Assembly: GCA_030340625.1 (NCBI GenBank)
Contig: JAOPHQ010004605.1
Coordinates: 59,432-123,431 of the forward strand
Source: Merluccius polli
Lineage: Eukaryota; Chordata; Actinopteri; Gadiformes; Merlucciidae
Direction: 5' to 3'
Length of the DNA stretch: 64,000 nt
The notes beneath the pieces are model-generated. The model worked only from the letters and a program-made list of their open reading frames with translations, was not told where the DNA came from and searched no databases. Both the position numbers and the translations under genes were made by a program. Positions 57,553-64,000 of the stretch are shown here, piece after piece; positions within the stretch are counted from its first letter, which is position 1; the number at the start of each line of letters is the position of its first letter.

Positions 57553-57976
57553 CCTAGCCTAGTCCTAACTAGACCTTGGTACTCATTTCATTCTATTCAT
57601 ACTAAAGGTCTAGCAATGCTGTAGAGACAAACGATGTCTCACTTGAAGGCGGGTGCTGTTGAAGTTTAAAACCTATTGGCTCTGCCCAGTGCCACTCTGG
57701 ATCTGCCTTAACCAATCGCTAACGTTTGGTCGTGACGTATTTCATGCGCCAGAAACCACGTTGCGCGCAGTATACAAACGGCAGATGCAGTGAGCATTAG
57801 CATTAGCCCGGTTCCGCCCGCCTCCGTACTTACGCCATAACTGAAATTCGCGCACGACCTCTACGTCACTGTTCTCAGGCCGCGCCTCCTGTTCGCTGAT
57901 TGGACCGCAGATTTTGGGGAAAAGAAATCGTTCTAACATAGTAGCATCGCCAGACCTAGTACTGAAGTGAAATTAA
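57553..57976. mobile_element. TAGCCT/AGGCTA MITE, copy 3 (reverse, right end lost)
   Basis: Begins TAGCCTAGTCCTAACTAGAC and follows copy 2 in reverse complement as far as AGACCTAGTACTGAAGTGAA, but the final GGCTCC...AGGCTA end is missing. It ends the old LINE. Confidence 0.8.
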
Positions 57977-57991
57977 ATTTGATAGAAATCA

Positions 57992-59629
57992 GGGGCCGTA
58001 TTCACAAAGCATTTTATCTTACCGCTAGGAGTGCTCCTAACTCGCGCTAAAACATTTTACGTAGGAGTTTTTTCTTAAAAGTTATTCACAAAGCCGCTGA
58101 GACTTACTCATACTAAGGATAAAACACTAAGAGTGAACTAAGAGTGACACGCCGTTGCTATGGATTACGTCGATTCTCGTGCACGAGTTTAGAAGCGGTC
58201 AGTACGGTGATTGGTTGTTCAGCAGGCGTTCTCTGTGAAACTCATCCGTAACATCCCACAAAGGAGCCCGCTAAAACACAGAAAAGCAAGGAAATAGCCT
58301 AGGCTAGAAATTCCTATCAAATAGTTATGGACAGTGCAGTTAGCAGAATACACGCATGATGACAAGTGACGCATACAGTGATCACTGTACTTGCCCTCTA
58401 GGCTGAGGCGTATTTCGCCGTGCAGGACATGAAATCGTCGTTTCATCTGCCCAATTCCTCTCTCCACAACATTTCGTGTATTTTTGTGTGCTCCAACATA
58501 TATGGAGGAAAACAGTAAACAATAATAAATATGGATTCAACAAATAAAAGGCGACAAAGAGCTAATACGATGTTTTTTACGCATAGGACTAAGCGTAATC
58601 TGCGTAATCATTTACATAATACTTTAGCTGTGCTCCCGGTTGTGGATTGAGATAGGGTGTCAAGACGTCTTGCAGGGATAGTCACCCAGCAAGTGACACC
58701 TAACTGGTACATGGTGCCCCTCAAAAAGCTGCATCAGACCGCTCCCCATTAAAATACGCGGATCATGGGTAGACCCAGGCCACTTTGCAACATCAAGAAT
58801 GTTAAAAGTTGCATCAAAAACAATCTGCGTGTTGATGGAATGTACTTTCTTTCTATTGACGAACACGTCCTCATCTTTTGATGGCGCAATTATTTTTACG
58901 TGCGTCCCGTCAACAGCACCGACCACACCGGCATACCTGCATGCCATGAAGTTGGCTTTGATCCTGTGTAGTTGTTGATTGTCCAAAGTAAATATATGAT
59001 CATTGTGGAATCGTGTGTGTGTGTTTGTGTGTGTGTATATGTGCATTTACATATATGTATGTACAGTACAAATATATCTGTATGTATTTTTTGTTCTATT
59101 TTTATTATTTTATTATTATTGTATTGTGTTGTGTTGGTGTTATGGACCTTTCACGAGATGTGTCCTTAATAAAGTTTGAATTGAATTGATATGTGGTCTA
59201 CAGAGCGCGTTGATGGTTTGGTTTACGGTTGGCTGACTGATGGTTGCGATATTCCTAAATCGTCGGCATTGCAAAGTTGCATTTTCCCTGTTGCTAAATA
59301 TCGTAGTGTTGCCAAACATTTTATTTCCGGATTAATCGGGTTATTCCGGTTAGTCGGGGATGTTATTGCATCCCGCACTAATTCCACAACACGTTTTATA
59401 CCCTCACGATTTAGCCTATATCTTTGATCAATTCACAGTCTTCCATTGTCTCCAAAACATTTCGTCTCGCAGCCATTTTCCGATTCTTTGATTGTGATTT
59501 ATCCTTAGTATGAGTAGGTCTCAGCGGCTTTGTGAATAACTTTTATGAAAAAACTCCTACGTAAAATGTTTTAGCGCGAGTTAGGAGCACTCCTAGCGGT
59601 AAGATAAAATGCTTTGTGAATACGGCCCC
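57992..59629 (-). mobile_element. Harbinger transposon (copy 2, reverse)
   Basis: Ends GGGGCCGTATTCACAAAG and CTTTGTGAATACGGCCCC lead into inverted repeats of some 130 bp. The minus-strand frame 58660-59046 encodes a HARBI1-type nuclease segment with VGAVDGTHVK (first catalytic Asp), FDATFNILDV and KWPGSTHDPR (second Asp). The Glu part is missing. It shares the internal TG tract and TTTATT-type tail with copy 1. Confidence 0.9.
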
Positions 59630-59724
59630 AGATATCCACAATTGCATGTTTGACACCCAGAACGATAATTATGGATATTAAAAAAATGGAAACTAAAAAA
59701 ACACGCTACTCATTCTCATGCTCG

Positions 59725-59751
59725 TGACGTCACGTGTCAGAGTTGACGTCA
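59725..59751. promoter_or_regulatory. Tandem CRE and E-box upstream of cox15
   Basis: Perfect TGACGTCA palindromes at 59725-59732 and 59744-59751 (ATF/CREB sites), the first overlapping CACGTG at 59731-59736 (USF/MYC-type E-box). They lie about 100 nt before the cox15 ATG, typical for a nuclear mitochondrial-gene promoter. Since cutc is divergent they could also serve an unseen cutc first exon. Confidence 0.7.
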
Positions 59752-59846
59752 TCTCTGCGTGGTGAGGACGCATGCTGTAGTAACCTGTAACCCGACCGCT
59801 GCCTTGCACCTGGACCCGGAGGGACCGAACCGGTACTGATATAAAC

Positions 59847-62800
59847 ATGCTGCTCCTCTCGCTGCGGACCGTGTTGTTTTGTGGCTGTAGACTGCACGTC
59901 GGCAAGGGCTTGCGACCCAACACTGTGAGTACAGTACGGTCGGCTCGTTTAGGAGGCTAAGCTAACAGTATGCACGGTCAGATGCTGGTGTAACGGTAGC
60001 GAGTAAGCTGTTGGTACAAGTTGTACTTTGTTTACTAATCTCCTTCAAGAAGTCAAGTACAAATAAATGTTATTTTAACTAGAGTTAGACTTCATGCGCG
60101 GATACATACTAGCTTGTTTAGCTACGTTACCTCAGTAGCTGCACCCAGCGGTCGTCCTTGTTAGTGTTCCTGCTAACTTCCTGATTCATCCGCTCATCGC
60201 CTCCCTGTGTGTCAGAGGAGTCCACATGTGCGGGAGTGGCTGATGAAGAGGGGCCAGAGCCGGTCCACGGGGGGACCGGCGGGACCAGCGGGACCGGCCG
60301 CAGGCACCGTCCCCAACGCGGCCTCGGATCGCATCGTCGGCCGCTGGCTGCTGGGATGCAGCGGTCTGGTGGTCGGGGCTATTGTCCTGGGTGGTGTCAC
60401 AAGGTCAACTGTAGTGAAGCCTTCTTTGTAGATGTATATAGCCTAGTATGTCTTTTATGTGTTTTATTCATTCATTCATTCATTCATTCGTTTAGCAGTG
60501 TTTTCATGTTTTTGTTTCATTTATTTGAAACAGATTGACAGAGTCTGGGCTGTCCATGGTCGACTGGCATCTAGTGAGAGAAATGAAGCCCCCCCAGACA
60601 CAAGCTGAATGGGAGGCGGAGTTTGCAAACTACCAGCGGTTTCCCGAGTTTAAAATGTAATTGACCCTCTTATACAACCAGAGGCATTTAGGCTTAAGAT
60701 GACATAACTTTTCACAGTGTCTTTCTTTCATTTGACATGCGTTGTGTTATTGTGTGCATTGCATTTGTAGAATGAACCACAACATGACTCTGCCAGAGTT
60801 CAAGTTCATCTTCTACATGGAGTGGGGCCACCGCATGTGGGGTCGACTGGTCGGACTGGCCTACATCTTACCCACCGTCTACTTCTGGAGGAAAGGATAC
60901 TTCACCCGCTCGATGAAGGGACGCGTGGTCGGCCTGTGTGGATTTGTATTCTTCCAGGTAACCAGTGCACCACAGGCTCTCTATTCAAGTGTGTGTGATC
61001 AGGACAGGCACTACAGGTCTAATAAGGTTTTAAAACAGAACTTGAAATGGTATTGCAATATGTGGAGTGTGTGTGTGGAGTGTGTGTTGTTGATAGCTGG
61101 TTAACAGCCTCACCTGGCCCGAGTCAGACTGATCAGACGGCTGGGTGGGGCTGCACACCTGTGGTGCAGAGCAATCATGGCATCCATGATAAACCAGCTA
61201 TCACCACACACACTCAGGAGAGAGCCACTGTCATGGCAGCACATTACATCTGCTCGGCGAATACCATCTTGCCATCTCCAATAAACGCATACTTCAACCA
61301 ACATCTACCCGTGTCCTGTATCGGTGGGCCCCAGCAAAAGCAACTGATGTGTGTGGTTAGAGTCCACTGCCACACAATACTATTTAGTCATTGAACAGAC
61401 GCTTTTATCCAATCGACAGGTAGGGGTTGGGCAATCTTGCTAAAAAACGTCTACAGGTAGACGCATAACCTTTTCGGCTGGGGGTCAAACACCCTAAGCA
61501 TTACACCATCCCGACTACCGTAAATCCTCTAATATTGGCCTGTATTCCATTAGCAGCCGGGTCTCTAACTTTGGCCGGGCTCGCTGTCGGCGGGGGTAAA
61601 TAAAGGCCGGTCTCTAATAGAACCAACGTTTTTAAATGTCTAATTGAACGCAAAAATATACAGATGAGACTGTTTAGCTCATTAGAAAGCCACCAGAGCA
61701 CTTAAAATATCGCTATAACGTTACAAATCAAAATGCAAGAGACCTGCGCTCCTCCAGTCATTCTTGTTATCCTGATTATCCTGCACACCCCAATACCGCT
61801 TTTAACGTTACATCAATGGTAGCCTAATCAAAAATCTAAAACCAAAGACCATTAGATTTCTTTGCTATAAAATTAAATAATCTCTGCTAAAAGCATGCAA
61901 CAGTTGCTTACCGTATTATGGTGAAATAGTTAAATGACAGCTGGAATGCTCCTCATCCAAAACAATTATAATCCACAACTAACGCGAGTCCTTATTATTA
62001 TCAGCGTCAACAAGCTTATTGTATCCTCTGCCTTGCAAACAAACATGTCCTTCAATCCGTTCAGAATTTACTATAGCAGACTACAACATTATCAGGGCCG
62101 TGTCGATGTAAACAGCAAAACAGGATGTGTTACAACAAAATGTGTCCCAATGCAACGAATCACACACCCAATAATGTTCCAATGAGCTAGGGTAATATCA
62201 AGAAGAAATATGGAATGCACAATATTATAAATCATTTTGTTATTTTAGAAATGCAAAATAACAAAATTATGAGAAATATATTAGGCGGTTAGATTGACCA
62301 AAGTCAAAAGCTCCCGCAAACTTGCGATCTTCTGGGCAGGCCTCAACATTATGCTTGTGATAGTAACATGCAAGTACCACAGGGGTAGCCTAGAAATCTA
62401 GACACCCCCTAGCGGCAGCAAATTTATTTGGCAGCTAGGTAGGTCTAGCACGGCTCCGTCGGCTTTTTGGTGCTGGAAACACAAAGTATGTCAGACCAAT
62501 CACAGCATGAGGGGCGGAGTCGAAAGCCGGGCTACCATGACGACAGAGTTGCGACGGTTCCGTGTTAGGAGGTAAACAATGGCTGCTGCTGCTGCTGGCG
62601 AACGGCTGTCTTTCGACTCGGCTTTGGCCGCGACTCTTGAAGTTAACATTTTATTTGAGAAAAGAACAAAGAACGGCACTGAAGTCTTTCCTCGAAAAGA
62701 AATATGTATTCGGAGTTTTGATTAATTACGTAGTCAGAGCCGTCGCTCTGACTACGTCACCTTCTTCGTTGCTCTGATTGGTTGTAGCACTATCCTATTG

Positions 62801-63939
62801 CGTGCAGAGGGAACTTGAAAGACGACCGTTTATCCCGCCCACACTGCCAATGGAGCTGCGCCAGACCTTACATCTTTCTGATGTGGGTCTGGCTTGCCAG
62901 GCTACCACAGGGGGGCAATGTTTGCTAACGAATCCAAGCCGCTACGGTGGCCTGCCTGGTCAATCACCTCGCTCTTGACTAGCACGTGAGACTTCAGTCA
63001 CCGGTAGGCTAACGTTGTTTACCATGGCAGCTGCGGAGGTTCAATAAATGAACCTAGTATTTTATAGGTTCAAATAGACACAAAATCTCGTTTTATTCAT
63101 TCTACTGGTAGTCCGTTTTGCTCAAATAGAAATAGAGGCCTGCCTCTAATTCTGGCCTCCTTCCAATAAAGGCCTGGGCCGCGATGCGCTTGAGTAAAAT
63201 AAAGGCCCAGGCCTATATTAGAGGATTTACAGTATCCTAACATTGTGTGTGTGTATGTTCACAGGGCCTCCTGGGCTGGTACATGGTGAAGAGCGGCCTG
63301 GAGGAGAAGCCAGAGTCCTATGACGTGCCACGGGTCAGCCAGTACCGCCTGTCGGCTCACCTGGGCTCGGCTCTGCTGCTGTACTGCGCCAGCCTCTGGA
63401 CTGGCCTCACGCTGATGCTGCCTGTCAACAAGGTACTACTAGAACCAACACAAGGTGAGAATGATAGCAGTAAAGCAATGAGCACTAGGTCCAGTCTTAA
63501 CAGGAACAACTCCAGTGGCGTATTTAATCATAAGGTCATAGGCAGGATACTTTGGCTGTTTGCTTGTCTTTTCTGAAGTGGCCTAGTGCTTTGTTAAGGG
63601 ACAAACAAAGGGGATGCGATTAGAATTAAAACTTATTTTTAATAAGTCACATTCTCAAAGGGCTTCAGAGGCCCACATTCAAACAACATTTCAAGGCACT
63701 CCCCGATCCTAAGATAAGAAGGTAAGGTAAAGAATCTAGACAGGAATGTGAAATAAACAATATATGACCTGAATAGAAAGAAGTTAATTGTATTTCCTGT
63801 GTTTTAGTTTTCCACTCCATAATCTCATCATGTTTGTTTCTATTGATTTTCCTGCAGCTGGCAGACACAGCGCGTCTCACACAGCTGAGGAGGTTTGCCA
63901 AAGGCACTGGTGGTCTAGTCTTCCTAACCGCTCTGTCTG
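59847..63939 (+). CDS. cox15: Heme A synthase COX15, exons 1-6, 3' part outside window
   Basis: COX15 converts heme O to heme A in the mitochondrial inner membrane for cytochrome c oxidase. Exons: 59847-59924, 60216-60403, 60534-60656, 60771-60957, 63265-63432, 63858-63939; all GT-AG and in phase, 826 nt, about 275 of the usual ~410 residues. Exon 1 (MLLLSLRTVLFCGCRLHVGK) looks like a mitochondrial targeting peptide. Exon 2 has a Gly/Pro/Ala-rich segment and the first membrane span (VVGAIVLGGVTR). Exon 3 gives LTESGLSMVDWH and EMKPP. Exon 4 gives MTLPEFKFIFYMEW then GHRMWGR with a probable heme-ligand His and LVGLAYILPTVYFWRKG. Exon 5 starts GLLGWYMVKSGLEEK and contains SAHLGSALLLYCASLW. Exon 6 gives LRRFAKGTGGLVFLTALSG. 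The ATG is the first in frame after the CRE promoter. Intron 4 (2.3 kb) is filled by transposons. Confidence 0.96.
61518..63232. mobile_element. TA-flanked TIR element (mariner-like) in cox15 intron 4
   Basis: Ends CCGTAAATCCTCTAATATTG and TATATTAGAGGATTTACAG are inverted; TA precedes and follows (61516-61517, 63233-63234). Both ends carry AAAGGCC/GGCCT motifs. No transposase seen. The nested TAGCCT-type MITE at 62386-62904 lies inside. Confidence 0.75.
62386..62904. mobile_element. TAGCCT/AGGCTA MITE, divergent subfamily
   Basis: Starts TAGCCTAGAAATCTAGAC and ends GTCTGGCTTGCCAGGCTA; perfect 9-bp duplications CCACAGGGG at 62377-62385 and 62905-62913. The body differs from copies 1-3 but the termini and target size agree. 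It holds a 23-bp-class palindrome, GACGTAGTCAGAGC-type, at about 62730-62757. Confidence 0.85.
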
Positions 63940-64000
63940 GTAAGGAATTGAACTCCTTTTCTTCAGCACATGCACAAAGCAACCCCTTTCGTATGCTTAT

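Larger units (their letters stand above)
47140..57553 (+). mobile_element. Old L2/CR1-type LINE split by nested insertions
   Basis: Three collinear coding pieces lie in one orientation: 47140-48652, about 52690-53066 and 56869-57545. The first starts with the end of an ORF1 that looks like an SGNH esterase (FVDNFATF, FRHNGVHP, GSRLLAMNI; usual DGLHP Asp is Asn here), followed by ORF2 endonuclease (LNVRSLSNN, VIISGDFNIQ). The second has YRPISNLPFLSKILEK, HSTETALIK and LLDLSAAFDT. The third has DHDILLDRLE, NWFRSYLQ and NYADNSQL, then ends where a MITE begins. Many frameshifts make it much older than the LINE at 24950. Confidence 0.75.

Noticed and set aside
60209..60538. Alternative ORF overlapping cox15 exon 2
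   Set aside because: Shifted frame over GC-rich coding sequence running into a CATT repeat; the frame at 60216 matches COX15 and both splice phases.

Overview
The window looks like teleost nuclear DNA, probably from a spiny-rayed fish. It holds spliced vertebrate genes with GT-AG introns, many CA/TG microsatellites, and fish-type LINEs, Ty3/gypsy elements, an endogenous retrovirus, and hAT and Harbinger DNA transposons. Three host genes lie in the vertebrate order cox15 - cutc - abcc2. abcc2 (minus, first 20 coding exons, 34953 down to 13087) encodes the canalicular ABC exporter MRP2. cutc (minus, 8 coding exons, 46531 down to 36949, apparently complete) encodes the CutC copper-homeostasis protein. 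cox15 (plus, first 6 coding exons, 59847 to 63939, running off the right edge) encodes mitochondrial heme A synthase. Exon phases agree across every junction I could place, so all three look functional within the window.

Layout. 1-10600: a Ty3/gypsy relic broken inside the reverse-transcriptase active-site motif by two terminal-inverted-repeat (TIR) elements, one of which carries an endogenous retrovirus with paired LTRs, a tRNA-Trp primer site, gag and integrase remnants and a largely open env transmembrane subunit. 10755-12675: a Harbinger transposon. 13087-34953: abcc2, whose introns hold hAT elements, a Ty3/gypsy element of Gmr1-like domain order (integrase before reverse transcriptase), an L2/CR1-type LINE, a three-level transposon nest and several minisatellites. 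35.0-36.8 kb: short abcc2/cutc intergenic region. 36.8-46.5 kb: cutc, with a long fold-back element, a hAT element and an RTE/Rex3-like LINE in its introns. 46.5-59.8 kb: 13 kb between cutc and cox15, made mostly of one old LINE split by nested insertions plus a second copy of the Harbinger element. 59.7-64.0 kb: cox15 with a tandem CRE/E-box promoter motif.

The main unusual signals are these. In abcc2, the end of exon 14 with its 5' splice site is the first unit of an exact 30-bp tandem array of eight units, so most units carry a potential donor that would keep the reading frame. A perfect 43-bp hairpin lies about 31 nt upstream of the exon 4 acceptor. A LINE tail ends about 7 nt inside the exon 7 donor intron. 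CA/GT tracts follow five abcc2 donors. Among the mobile elements, a TAGCCT...AGGCTA family shows three independent 9-bp target duplications, and a G-run-punctuated minisatellite unit is shared by two different hAT elements.
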